In this document: in pieces, positions 43,659 through 52,405 of the stretch
Position numbering within the stretch: position 1 is the stretch's first letter
Layout of the letters: every line of letters starts with the position of its first letter
NCBI RefSeq assembly: GCF_020907985.1
Contig: NZ_JAJJPA010000016.1
Coordinates: 62,001-126,000, forward strand
Length of the DNA stretch: 64,000 bases
DNA from: Kitasatospora humi
GTDB lineage: Bacteria > Actinomycetota > Actinomycetes > Streptomycetales > Streptomycetaceae
Reading direction: 5' to 3'
Made by a program: the position numbers and the translations under genes
Notes under the pieces: model-generated
What the model saw: the letters and a program-made list of their open reading frames with translations, nothing else
Told to the model about the DNA's origin: nothing
The model's database searches: none

Positions 43659-45092
43659 ATGAGTACCCAGCAGGGTGAGTCCCGAATCGAGCACGACTCG
43701 GCGGGGGAGTACCGGATCGAGCACGACTCGATGGGGGAGGTGCGGGTCCCGGCCGGTGCCAAGTGGCAGGCGCAGACCCAGCGCGCGGTGGAGAACTTCC
43801 CGGTGTCGGGCCTGCGGCTGAACCGGGCCCACATCGAGGCCCTGGCCCGGATCAAGGCGGCGGCGGCCAAGGTCAACGGTGCGCTGGGGATCCTGGACGC
43901 CCCGGTGGCCGAGGCCATCCAGCAGGCCGCCGCCGAGGTGGCCGACGGGCGGTGGGACGACCAGTTCCCGGTCGACGTCTTCCAGACCGGCTCCGGTACC
44001 TCGTCCAACATGAACGCCAACGAGGTGATCGCCACCCTGGCCGGTGAGCGGCTGGGGCGTCCGGTGCACCCCAACGACGAGGTCAACGCCAGCCAGTCAA
44101 GCAACGACGTGTTCCCCTCCTCGATCCATGTGGCCGCCACCGCCGCCGTCACCGCGGACCTGCTGCCGGCGCTGGCCCGGCTGGAGGCGGCGCTCACGGG
44201 CAAGGCCGAGGAGTTCGCCGACGTGGTCAAGGCCGGCCGGACGCACCTGATGGACGCCACCCCGGTCACCCTCGGCCAGGAGTTCGGCGGTTACGCGGCC
44301 CAGATCGCCTACGGCCAGGAGCGGCTGCGCGCCGCCCTGCCCCGGGTGGCCGAGTTGCCCCTGGGCGGTACGGCGGTCGGCACCGGCATCAACACCCCGC
44401 CGGGCTTCTCCGCCGCCGTGATCGCGGAGCTGGCCGGCAGCACGGGCCTGCCACTGACCGAAGCGCGGAACCACTTCGAGGCGCAGGGCGCACGGGACGG
44501 CCTGGTCGAGCTGAGCGGCCAGCTGCGGACCATCGCGGTCGGCCTCACCAAGATCGTCAACGACCTGCGCTGGATGTCGTCCGGTCCGCGCACCGGCCTG
44601 GCCGAGATCAACCTGCCCGATCTGCAGCCGGGTTCGTCGATCATGCCGGGCAAGGTCAATCCGGTGGTCCCCGAGGTGGTGGCCATGGTGGCGGCCCAGG
44701 TCGTGGGCAATGACGCGACCGTGGGCATGGCCGGCGCGAGCGGCAGCTTCGAGCTCAACGTGATGCTCCCGGTGATCGCCCGCAACGTGCTGGAGTCGAT
44801 CCAACTGCTCGCCTCGGCCGCCCGGTTGCTGGCCGACCGCACCGTCGGCGGGATCACCGCCAACGTCGAGCGGGCCCGTGAGTACGCCGAGTCCTCGCCG
44901 TCCATCGTGACCCCGCTCAACCGCTACCTCGGCTATGAGGAGGCCGCCAAGGTGGCCAAGCAGTCGCTCGCCGAGGGCAAGACCATCCGTCAGGTGGTCG
45001 TGGAGCGCGGCTACCTGTCGCGAGGGCTGCTCACCGAGCAGCAGTTGGACGAGGCGCTGGACGTGCTGGGGATGACCATGACCAGGCCGTAG
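43659..45092 (+). CDS. fumC: Class II fumarate hydratase
   Basis: 477 aa, TCA-cycle enzyme converting fumarate and malate. Signatures: TGSGTSSNMNANEV, NASQSSNDVFPSS, the fumarase/aspartase block GSSIMPGKVNP and the final helical domain. Oddity: an in-frame duplication at the N-terminus (RIEHDSAGEY then RIEHDSMGEV, from two 27-bp copies at 43683-43709 and 43713-43739). Start ATG 43659 has GGAGGTGGAG upstream. Confidence 0.94.
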   Translation: MSTQQGESRIEHDSAGEYRIEHDSMGEVRVPAGAKWQAQTQRAVENFPVSGLRLNRAHIEALARIKAAAAKVNGALGILDAPVAEAIQQAAAEVADGRWDDQFPVDVFQTGSGTSSNMNANEVIATLAGERLGRPVHPNDEVNASQSSNDVFPSSIHVAATAAVTADLLPALARLEAALTGKAEEFADVVKAGRTHLMDATPVTLGQEFGGYAAQIAYGQERLRAALPRVAELPLGGTAVGTGINTPPGFSAAVIAELAGSTGLPLTEARNHFEAQGARDGLVELSGQLRTIAVGLTKIVNDLRWMSSGPRTGLAEINLPDLQPGSSIMPGKVNPVVPEVVAMVAAQVVGNDATVGMAGASGSFELNVMLPVIARNVLESIQLLASAARLLADRTVGGITANVERAREYAESSPSIVTPLNRYLGYEEAAKVAKQSLAEGKTIRQVVVERGYLSRGLLTEQQLDEALDVLGMTMTRP

Positions 45093-45232
45093 CGCCACCG
45101 GGACACGAGCGCGGTGCCGGCCCACGGCGCAGCGCGGCGCTCGCCGGGCGCATCCGTGCGACGTGGGCGTGCTCCGGGTACGGTCGGACCAGGCCGGGCA
45201 GGTCGGTGCTCGGCAGCGAGGAGGCGGGTGCG

Positions 45233-46027
45233 ATGACCGAGCCGGCGGCGGCGAAGGGGGCTGTGGTGCGGTGCGTGCCGGCCCTGCCCAGCTGGGTGAG
45301 CCTGACGGTCAGCGACCTGGACGGCGCCATGGCTTTCTACGGCGAGTTGCTCGGCTGGACCTTCAGTCGCGGTCCGGACCGCTGGGGCCCCTATGTCCGA
45401 GCGTTGGCCGGAGGCGTCGCGGTGGCCGGCATGAGCGCCTCCGAGCTGTACCTGCCGGTCGCCTGGACAACCTTCTTCGGCACCGAGGACGCCGACGCCG
45501 TCTCCGAGCGGATCCAGGCCCGTGGTGGCACGGTGGCGATCGGCCCGCTGGGGTTCGACGCCGGGCGGATGCTGATCGCCTCCGACCGGTCCGGCGCCCC
45601 CTTCGGCGTCTGGGAGGGCGACACCACCACCGGAGCCGTCCTCAGCTCGCTGGCCGGTGGACCGGTCTGGATCGAGCTGCGCACCAAGGACGCCTTCGAC
45701 TCCGCGCTCTACTACGGGGAGGTGTTCGGCTGGGACGACCGCAAGTCGGGCGTCTTCGACGTGCGCTGGGAGCACGAGCGGGTGGTGCTGCGCTCCACCG
45801 AGCGGAGCGTGGCAGCCCTGGTGACGGCGACCGACCCGGAGGCCCGGCCCAGCTGGAACGTCTACTTCTCGGTGGCCGACGCCGATGAATCGGCGGAGTT
45901 GGCCGAGCGGCTGGGCGCCGATGTGCTGGGCGAGGTCAAGGACAGCCCGTACGGGCGGTGGGCCGATCTGCGCGACCCGCAGGGCGGCCGGTTCTGCGTC
46001 CAGGGCCCGCGGCCCGAGGACGACTGA
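45233..46027 (+). CDS. Two-domain VOC (glyoxalase-like) protein
   Basis: 264 aa with two VOC modules: about 18-130 (PSWVSLTVSDLDGAMAFYGE) and 145-260 (WIELRTKDAFDSALYYGEVFGW). Such tandem VOC proteins include glyoxalase I-like, antibiotic-binding and hydroxylase-like members; the first metal ligand His/Glu positions are not clearly conserved, so the activity is uncertain. ATG 45233 has GAGGAGG upstream. Converges with the zinc-ribbon gene. Confidence 0.85.
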   Translation: MTEPAAAKGAVVRCVPALPSWVSLTVSDLDGAMAFYGELLGWTFSRGPDRWGPYVRALAGGVAVAGMSASELYLPVAWTTFFGTEDADAVSERIQARGGTVAIGPLGFDAGRMLIASDRSGAPFGVWEGDTTTGAVLSSLAGGPVWIELRTKDAFDSALYYGEVFGWDDRKSGVFDVRWEHERVVLRSTERSVAALVTATDPEARPSWNVYFSVADADESAELAERLGADVLGEVKDSPYGRWADLRDPQGGRFCVQGPRPEDD

Positions 46028-46056
46028 CGCACGGCACCGGCGGTCGGGCCCGTCCG

Positions 46057-46341
46057 TCACTCCCGGTCCACGACCGCCCCGCAGCGCCGGCAGACGGTCG
46101 GCGGCCGCTGCTCGGCCAGCGCCCCGCACTCCGCGCAGACCAGGTGGAGCAGGCAGGCGCTCTCGCCGCCCACCCGCTCCGGCTCGGCCGGCTCGCCCAC
46201 CCGCTCCGGCTCGGCCAGCTCGCGCGGCCGCTCCGGCTCGGCCGGCTCGCGCGGCTGCTCGAGCTCCGCTGGCTCTGCCGCCTTGACCGGGTCCGGGTCG
46301 GCCGACGGGTGCGTTTCACCCCTGGAGTTCGGATCTGCCAT
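46057..46341 (-). CDS. Small zinc-ribbon protein with Pro/Glu repeat
   Basis: 94 aa. Residues about 25-58 are a repeat of EPAEPER followed by two variable residues, highly acidic and probably disordered. The C-terminus is a zinc ribbon: CAECG and CRRCG (C-x2-C pairs). Function unknown; may tether to protein or nucleic acid. ATG 46341 starts MADPNSRGETHPS. Divergent from a very short acidic open frame. Confidence 0.7.
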   Translation of the reverse strand: MADPNSRGETHPSADPDPVKAAEPAELEQPREPAEPERPRELAEPERVGEPAEPERVGGESACLLHLVCAECGALAEQRPPTVCRRCGAVVDRE

Positions 46342-46457
46342 AGCCCGAGGCTACTTGTCCGCTATCCGAGCGAACCATTCGGCGGGCTCGTTTGATCACC
46401 AAGCCCCCGGGTACCGCTGGCTGCTAGCTGCAGGAATCCCGAGCCGAGGAGGTCACG

Positions 46458-46598
46458 ATGGAACGCGAGATCAACACCCCGGGCGAGCCCCCCACACACG
46501 CCGAGCAGGCGCAGCGCCGATTGCTGGAGGAAGAGGCGGCGGCCGACTCCTTCGAGCACAGCGACGTCGAGTGGTACGCCGTACTGGGCGAGGACTGA
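46458..46598 (+). CDS. Short acidic protein, unrecognised
   Basis: 46 aa, beginning MEREINTPGEPPTHAEQAQR and ending FEHSDVEWYAVLGED. ATG 46458 has a strong GAGGAGG five bases upstream, and nearly all codons end in G or C. The middle is a predicted charged helix (QRRLLEEEAAADS). Role unknown; it could be a ribosomally made peptide or a partner for a neighbouring protein, neither of which the sequence proves. Confidence 0.6.
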   Translation: MEREINTPGEPPTHAEQAQRRLLEEEAAADSFEHSDVEWYAVLGED

Positions 46599-46700
46599 GG
46601 CCAGGCCGCACGGGACCGGCCGGACCGTGAGGGCCGCCCCCTCGTGGGCCGGACCGTGCGCCCCGCCCAGCCTCCCGACCCGGCCCGGATCTCGGGCCGC

Positions 46701-48089
46701 TCAGGCGATCCAGACCGTGGTCGCGTTGCAGAACTCCCGGATGCCGTGCCCGGACAGCTCGCGCCCGTAGCCCGAGCGGCGCACCCCGCCGAAGGGCAGT
46801 GCCGGGTGCGAGGCGGTCATCCCGTTGAAGTAGACCGCGCCGGCCTGGATGTCGCGGACGAACCGCTCCTGCTCCTCGGGTTCGGTGGTCCACACATTGG
46901 AGCTGAGACCGAACGGAGAGTCGTTGGCAAGTTCCAGGGCGTGGTCCAGGCTCTCCGCCCGGTACAGCGCGGCGACCGGGCCGAACGCCTCCTCGCGGTG
47001 GATCCGCATCCGTCCGGTGATCCCGCTGAGCACGGTCGGCGGATACCACCAGCCCTCGCCGAGCTCGGCCGGTACCTCCACCTGGCACTCCACCCGCGCG
47101 CCGAGCGCCTGTGCGTCGGCCACCAACTCGCCCAGGTCATCGCGGCCCTGGGCGGTGGCCAACGGCCCGATGTCGGTGGACTCCTGCATCGGATCGCCGA
47201 TCCGCAGCGCCGCGATCCGCTCCACGAAGGCGGTGCGGAACTCGTCATAGACCTGCTCGTGCACGATGAACCGCTTGGCGGCGATGCACGACTGCCCGTT
47301 GTTCTGCACCCGGGCGGTGACGGCGATCCGGGCCGCCTCGGCGATGTCGGCCGAGGGCAGCACCACGAACGGGTCGCTGCCGCCCAGCTCCAGCACCGTC
47401 TTCTTGACCTCGTCGCCGGCCACCGACGCCACCGACCGTCCGGCCCCTTCGCTGCCGGTCAGGGTGGCCGCCGCCACCCGGGGGTCGCGCAGCACGTCGG
47501 CGACGGCGGCGGAGGAGATCAGCAGGGTCTGGAAGCAGCCCTCGGGGAAGCCCGCGCCGCGGAACAGGTCCTCCAGGTAGAGGGCGGTCTGCGGCACGTT
47601 GGAGGCGTGCTTGAGCAGGCCGACGTTGCCGGCCATCAGCGCCGGCGCGGCGAACCTGATCACCTGCCAGAGCGGGAAGTTCCACGGCATCACGGCCAGC
47701 ACCACGCCCAGCGGGCGGTACCGGACCAGCGCGCGGGAGGCTCCGGCGTCGGTCACATCGACCGGCGCCGGGTGCTCGTCGGCGAGCAGCGCGGGCGCGC
47801 GGTCCGCGTACCAGCGCATCGCCTTCGCGCACTTGGCCGCCTCGGCGCGGGCCGCGGTGAGCGTCTTGCCCATCTCGGTGGTCATCAGGCGGGCGATGGT
47901 CGCCCGGTCGGCGTCCAGCAGTTCGGCGGCCCGGTGCATCAGCTGGCCCCGCCGCGCGAAGTCCGTCAACCGGTACTGCGCGAAGGCCTGCTCGGCGCGG
48001 ACCAGGCGCTCCTCGACGGCGGCCGCCGAGTAGGGCTCGAACGTTCGCAGGGTCTGCCCGGTCGCCGGATTCACGGTCGCGATGGCCAT
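46701..48089 (-). CDS. Aldehyde dehydrogenase, succinate-semialdehyde dehydrogenase-like
   Basis: 462 aa, NAD(P)-dependent. MPWNFPLWQVIRFAAPAL, the Glu motif VLELGGSDPFVV and the catalytic Cys motif NNGQSCIAAKRF identify the ALDH family. The shorter length and VMPWNFP/NNGQSCIA blocks fit the NADP-linked succinate-semialdehyde dehydrogenase subgroup. It would oxidise succinate semialdehyde (for example from GABA) to succinate. Start ATG 48089 has GGAGG eight bases upstream. No GABA aminotransferase is adjacent. Confidence 0.88.
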   Translation of the reverse strand: MAIATVNPATGQTLRTFEPYSAAAVEERLVRAEQAFAQYRLTDFARRGQLMHRAAELLDADRATIARLMTTEMGKTLTAARAEAAKCAKAMRWYADRAPALLADEHPAPVDVTDAGASRALVRYRPLGVVLAVMPWNFPLWQVIRFAAPALMAGNVGLLKHASNVPQTALYLEDLFRGAGFPEGCFQTLLISSAAVADVLRDPRVAAATLTGSEGAGRSVASVAGDEVKKTVLELGGSDPFVVLPSADIAEAARIAVTARVQNNGQSCIAAKRFIVHEQVYDEFRTAFVERIAALRIGDPMQESTDIGPLATAQGRDDLGELVADAQALGARVECQVEVPAELGEGWWYPPTVLSGITGRMRIHREEAFGPVAALYRAESLDHALELANDSPFGLSSNVWTTEPEEQERFVRDIQAGAVYFNGMTASHPALPFGGVRRSGYGRELSGHGIREFCNATTVWIA

Positions 48090-48229
48090 CGGTCGCCTCC
48101 TCGACAGACGGGAAGTGCCGCCGCGGGTGCCCGGCACTGCCGCTGACCCTAGGGGCAACACCTCGTCCGGGTCCGGTGCGACAGGCGGCGCGCACCGGTG
48201 GTTGCGCCGGCTGGGTGCATGCTGGGGGC

Positions 48230-49027
48230 ATGCCCGAGGGTGACACCGTGTTCCGGACCGCCGCGCAGCTGCACCAGGCGCTGGGCGGGCGGGTGCTGAC
48301 CGCCGCCGACCTGCGCGTGCCCGCATATGCCACCGCGCGACTGACGGGGCGTCGGGTGCTGGAGGTGTGTCCGCGCGGCAAGCATCTGCTCATCCGGCTG
48401 GAGGGCGGGCTGACGCTGCACACCCATCTGCGGATGGACGGCCGGTGGCAGGTCTATCGGACCGGGGAGCGGTGGACAGGCGGGCCGGGGCACCAGATCC
48501 GGGCGGTGCTGGGCAATGCCGAGCGGACGGCGGTCGGGTACCGGCTGCCGGTGGTGGAGCTGCTACCGACCGGGGCGGAGGCCGACGTGGTCGGGCACCT
48601 CGGGCCGGACCTGCTGGGGCCCGACTGGTCGGCCGAGGAGGCGCTGCGTCGGCTGAGCACCGCGCCGCAGCGCCCGACCGGGGAGGCGTTGCTCGATCAG
48701 CGCAACCTGGCGGGGATCGGCAACGTGTACGCCAATGAGCTGTGCTTCATGGCGGGCGTCACGCCCTGGACGCCGTTCGGTGAGCTTCCGGCGCCGGAGC
48801 GGGTGCTCGCCAAGGCGCAGCGTCTGCTCTACGCCAATCGGATGCGCCCGGGGCATCCGACCACGGGTGAGTTGCGGCAAGACCGCAGCCACTGGGTCTA
48901 CGGGCGGGCGGGGCGGCCGTGCCGGCGTTGCGGTGCGGCGATCCGCACCGCGGTGCAGGGTGTGGCGCCGCAGCAGCGGGTGGCGTTCTGGTGCCCCGGG
49001 TGCCAGCGCGGGCCGGGGCCCGAGTAG
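48230..49027 (+). CDS. nei: Fpg/Nei-family DNA glycosylase (endonuclease VIII-like)
   Basis: 265 aa. After Met removal, Pro is N-terminal as required (MPEGDTVFRTAA) followed by catalytic Glu; Lys in CPRGKHLLI is conserved; H2TH domain includes LLDQRNLAGIGNVYANE; and a C-terminal zinc finger has CRRCG and CPGC. It removes oxidised pyrimidines and nicks the abasic site. Its last ~25 codons (from 48951) lie in a 122-bp repeat whose second copy is 6.8 kb downstream. Confidence 0.92.
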   Translation: MPEGDTVFRTAAQLHQALGGRVLTAADLRVPAYATARLTGRRVLEVCPRGKHLLIRLEGGLTLHTHLRMDGRWQVYRTGERWTGGPGHQIRAVLGNAERTAVGYRLPVVELLPTGAEADVVGHLGPDLLGPDWSAEEALRRLSTAPQRPTGEALLDQRNLAGIGNVYANELCFMAGVTPWTPFGELPAPERVLAKAQRLLYANRMRPGHPTTGELRQDRSHWVYGRAGRPCRRCGAAIRTAVQGVAPQQRVAFWCPGCQRGPGPE

Positions 49028-49072
49028 CCCGGGGCGGCTCAGGTCGGGGAGCCGGCCGCGGCGCCGGTGGCC
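48951..49072. repeat. Direct repeat, left copy (122 bp)
   Basis: Contains the last codons of nei and, on the other strand (49039-49072), the final codons of a VOC gene (ATGAAAGSPT and stop). Matches 55739-55860 at 119 of 122 positions, same orientation, offset 6788 bp. The VOC piece here is only a remnant. Confidence 0.92.
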
Positions 49073-49416
49073 GGCGACTGGCTGGACGACACCTTGGCGA
49101 CTCCGGCCGCTGAACCTCTGAGCCGGGACCACCACCCTGGCCGGCTGCCGGCGCGGCGGGCGACCGGCCAGGTGCGCCCGGTCATCGCAGCCGTCCCGGG
49201 GCGGTGCCGCTGCCGTCCCAGGCGGCGTTCTACGGCCGGTCGACCCGCTCGCGGTGGTCGGCACACCTGTCGGGGCGGTCACGCCACGACGGCAGACGGC
49301 GAACGGGCCCCGGGCCCGTTCGTCCCGAGCGGTGGGCGCGACGCACCGACCACCTTGCGGGCTTCCCTCACCCGGCCGGTTCCCGGACCCGATGGTCACC
49401 GAGGCCAGCCCGGCGA
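49028..49416. other. Left end of the inserted segment
   Basis: After the left repeat ends at 49072, about 340 bp of GC-rich DNA precede the sulfite-oxidase-family gene. No frame gives a recognisable protein or recombinase; I see no inverted repeat of an insertion sequence. Confidence 0.5.
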
Positions 49417-50382
49417 TCACCGCTCGGTCGGTCGCTTGCTTGTCTCGGCGACGACGTGCACCTCGTGAACGGCGTTTCGGTCTCCGGTCAGCGGCTGGAC
49501 GCGTCCGGCGGAGTCGGTGGCCCGGCAGCGGATGCGGTGGGGTCCCGGCGCGAGGTCGTACCGGAGGCGGAAGCGCTGCCAGGCGGGGTCCGGGCCACGC
49601 AGGTCCAGCACGGCAGGCTGCCAGTCGGCGTCATCCACGGCGATCTCGACGGACGTCACCTCGGTGGAACTCCAGGCGTAGCCCGCCAGTTCGCATTTTC
49701 CGGCCGGGACGGGGCGCCCGTCTCCGGGGGTGAGCAGCTTGCTGCTGACGTCCTTTTCGCGGACCGGCCGGGCCTCGCTCTCGCCGGGCAGGACGCGGGT
49801 GTAGAGGCGCGTGGTGAAGAGGTGGTCGGGACGGTCGGCGGCCAGCACGATCTGGCTCAGCCACTTGACCGAGTTGGTGCCGAACATCCGGGGCGCCACC
49901 GCCCGCAGCGGGTAGCCGTGGTCGGGGCGCAGCGGTTCGCCGTTCATGGTGTGGGCGAGGACGACCTCGGCACTCGCCTGGTCGAGGGGCAGGTCCTTGA
50001 GGTAGTTCAGGCCGCTCTCCCCTGCGAAGTCACCCGAGTCGGCGCCCTCCAGCCAGACGTGCCGGGCCTGCGGAAGCGGGCCCGCGAGCTCCAGTACGGC
50101 GGTGAGCGGCACACCGGCCCACTCCAGGTTGGTGACGGCGCGGGTCGGCACGTCGGGGCGCAGTGGGTTGCCGAAGCATTCGTGGACGGCGGTGAAGCGG
50201 ATCTGCGGCAGGCCCTGGATGGTCGGGAAGTCCAGCCGCAGGGGCCGCTCCACCAGACCCTCGACGGTGAGCGACCAGGTCTCGGGGTCCAGCCGCGGGT
50301 GCGGTCCGAGGTGGTTGCGGATGAAGACCTCGTCGACCGGCGTGATGAAGAGGTCGGGTGTCTCCGGATCGGTCCTGATCAT
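49417..50382 (-). CDS. Sulfite-oxidase-family molybdopterin oxidoreductase
   Basis: 321 aa. N-terminal oxidoreductase molybdopterin-binding domain (about 1-190) with the molybdenum-ligand Cys in VHECFGNPLRP and the GYPLRAVAPRMFG cofactor loop; C-terminal Mo-co dimerisation domain (about 205-310). No signal peptide or haem domain, so a cytoplasmic enzyme with a separate electron acceptor. Substrate may be sulfite or another oxyanion or sulfoxide. Within the inserted segment. Confidence 0.88.
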   Translation of the reverse strand: MIRTDPETPDLFITPVDEVFIRNHLGPHPRLDPETWSLTVEGLVERPLRLDFPTIQGLPQIRFTAVHECFGNPLRPDVPTRAVTNLEWAGVPLTAVLELAGPLPQARHVWLEGADSGDFAGESGLNYLKDLPLDQASAEVVLAHTMNGEPLRPDHGYPLRAVAPRMFGTNSVKWLSQIVLAADRPDHLFTTRLYTRVLPGESEARPVREKDVSSKLLTPGDGRPVPAGKCELAGYAWSSTEVTSVEIAVDDADWQPAVLDLRGPDPAWQRFRLRYDLAPGPHRIRCRATDSAGRVQPLTGDRNAVHEVHVVAETSKRPTER

Positions 50383-50498
50383 TTGTCACGTCCCCCGTGT
50401 CGAGCTCGCCATGGCCGTGCGATCGACAGTACAGGGAGCAACTGACACCGCTCAGGAGCGACTCCTGGCTCCGTACGGCTGGGAACGCCCGGGCCTGC

Positions 50499-51455
50499 TC
50501 AGACCGCGGGGGGCCGCGCGTCGAGGATCGCGTCGATCTCGGCCAGTTCGTCGGGGGTCGGCACCCACTGCCCGGCGGCGGCGTTGGCGCGCACCTGCTC
50601 GGCACTGCTTGCCCCCGCGATGACCGAGCCGCAGCCGGGCCGTGCGGCGAGCGCACCCACGCCGATCTCGAGGACGCTCCGGCCGTGCTCCTCCCCCCAG
50701 GCGGCGAGGCGTTCGACCGCGTCGAGGCCGGCCTCGGTCACCCGCTCGTGCCGCGACGCCAGGCGCGAGCCCGCGGGCACGCCCGTGGCACGGCGCACCT
50801 TGCCGGTCAGCATGCCGTTGGCGAGCGGGTAGAACGGCAGCACGCCGAGACCGTAGTGCAGCGCCGCGGGCACCACCTCCCGCTCCGCGCCGCGTTCGAG
50901 CAGCGACCACTCGTTCTGGGCCGAGACGAACGGCACGGCTCCGGTCTCCCGGGCGACGTGCGCGGCCTCGGCGATCTGCCAGCCGGCGAAGTTGGAGTGC
51001 CCGAGGTAGCGCACCTTGCCCTCGCGTACCAGCTCGCTGAGCGCGGCGAGCGTCTCGGCGATCGGAGTGCGCGGGTCGGGGGTGTGCAGCTGGTAGAGGT
51101 CGATGTGGTCGGTCTGCAGGCGCCGCAGCGACTCCTCGACCGCGCGCCGGATGTAGGCCCGGCCGCCCTTGGCCCCGGCCGCGGAGCCGTATCCCAGGTC
51201 CGCCCCCTGGTAGCCGAACTTGGTGGCCAGCACGACCTCGTCGCGCCGGCCCTTCAGCACCTGGCCGAGCAGCGTCTCGGAGCCGCCCCCGCCGCCGTAG
51301 ATGTCGGCGGTGTCGAAGAGCGTCACCCCGGCGTCGAGTGCCGCATCGACCACCGCGCGCGTCTGCGCTGCGTCGAGACGTCCGCCGAAGTTGTTGCAGC
51401 CGAGTCCGACGACGGATACGAGGAGTCCGCTGTTGCCGAGCGTTCGATATTCCAT
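50499..51455 (-). CDS. Aldo/keto reductase
   Basis: 318 aa. TIM-barrel AKR with catalytic tetrad visible: Asp in LFDTADIYG, Tyr two residues later, Lys in VLATKFGYQ and His in LYQLHTPDP. C-terminal NADPH-binding block reads ARPGCGSVIAGASSAEQV. It would reduce an aldehyde or ketone with NADPH. Start ATG 51455 (MEYRTLGNSGLLVS). Lies in the inserted segment, 116 bp upstream (minus strand) of the sulfite-oxidase-family gene, and divergent from the hydroxylase operon. Confidence 0.92.
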   Translation of the reverse strand: MEYRTLGNSGLLVSVVGLGCNNFGGRLDAAQTRAVVDAALDAGVTLFDTADIYGGGGGSETLLGQVLKGRRDEVVLATKFGYQGADLGYGSAAGAKGGRAYIRRAVEESLRRLQTDHIDLYQLHTPDPRTPIAETLAALSELVREGKVRYLGHSNFAGWQIAEAAHVARETGAVPFVSAQNEWSLLERGAEREVVPAALHYGLGVLPFYPLANGMLTGKVRRATGVPAGSRLASRHERVTEAGLDAVERLAAWGEEHGRSVLEIGVGALAARPGCGSVIAGASSAEQVRANAAAGQWVPTPDELAEIDAILDARPPAV

Positions 51456-51518
51456 TGCGCCACTCTAGTTCCGGCACGAGGTCTGTCACGCCGACAAGAC
51501 CCGCGGCCCGCGGCCTGC

Positions 51519-51672
51519 AAGGGAGGCGTCCAGGGTCAGCTTGAGCACCGGCTGCGGCCTCGGCGCGGTGACGGTGAACAGCGGGACGGTCGCGCTGGCC
51601 GGGGACGGTCACCTCGAAGGCGCTGCTCGGGGTGCCGCCCGAGCCGGGCGGGGCCGCCGCCTTCAGCTTCTC
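51519..51672 (-). pseudogene. Fragment of a penicillin-binding-protein gene
   Basis: On the minus strand this 154-bp piece matches bases about 885-1030 of the PBP gene at the window start at roughly 85% (my by-eye estimate). It encodes LKAAAPPGSGGTPSSAFEVT, then after a frame change LKLTLDAS, equivalent to PBP residues about 244-291. No start, stop or active-site motif remains. It sits alone between the reductase and the hydroxylase operon. Confidence 0.85.
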
Positions 51673-51790
51673 TCTCAGCGACGCCCCCGGGAGGAGGGCG
51701 GGCATAGAGCATGAGTTCGCGGTCGTCAGTCCGCCGCCGGGCTTGCATTGTGACATTGCCTTCCTGCCGCCAGCTGTGTGACTCGGCGCC

Positions 51791-52405
51791 ATGCGCAGTA
51801 TGGGCGTGGCTGGGGCGGGGAAATCTCGTGCGGTGAAGAGGGAAATCACCGTACGGGTCGACGGGATCCCGCGTCGGCTGAGCATCGACACGCGCATGAC
51901 GCTGCTCGACGCCCTGCGCGAACGGCTCGGGGTGACGAGCCCCAAGAAGGGCTGCGATCACGGGCAGTGCGGCGCGTGCACGGTGCTGTCCGGCGGGCGG
52001 CGCGTATTGAGCTGTCTCACGCTCGCGGTCACCCAGGACGGCGCCGAGGTCGTCACCGCCGAAGGGCTCACCGCCGAAGCGGCCACCCCCGACGGACGGC
52101 ACGCCGGCCGCGACCTGCATCCGGTGCAGAGGGCTTTCATCGACTGCGACGCGCTCCAGTGCGGCTACTGCACCCCGGGGCAGGTGGTCTCCGCGGTCGG
52201 GGCACTCGACGAGTTCGAGAAGGGCTGGCCGAGTGCCGTCACCAAGGGCCTGGGCGCGCCGCGACTGGACCGCGCCGAGGTGGCCGAGCGGATGAGCGGC
52301 AATCTGTGCCGCTGCGCGGCCTACGTCAACATCGTGACCGCCGTGCAGCAGGCGGCCGGGGCGGCCGCGGCGCAGCGGACGGCCGAGACGGAGGTGGCGG
52401 GGTGA
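51791..52405 (+). CDS. [2Fe-2S] subunit of a xanthine dehydrogenase/aldehyde oxidase-type hydroxylase
   Basis: 204 aa. Plant-ferredoxin cluster Cys motif GCDHGQCGACTVLSGG with a later Cys (LSCLTLA), then a second helical cluster with CGYCTPGQVVSA and NLCRCAAYVNIV. The subunit carries electrons from the molybdenum centre to FAD. It most resembles PaoA, but without a Tat signal, so cytoplasmic. Start could be ATG 51791 or 51800, or GTG 51833. Overlaps the next gene as GTGA. Confidence 0.92.
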   Translation: MRSMGVAGAGKSRAVKREITVRVDGIPRRLSIDTRMTLLDALRERLGVTSPKKGCDHGQCGACTVLSGGRRVLSCLTLAVTQDGAEVVTAEGLTAEAATPDGRHAGRDLHPVQRAFIDCDALQCGYCTPGQVVSAVGALDEFEKGWPSAVTKGLGAPRLDRAEVAERMSGNLCRCAAYVNIVTAVQQAAGAAAAQRTAETEVAG

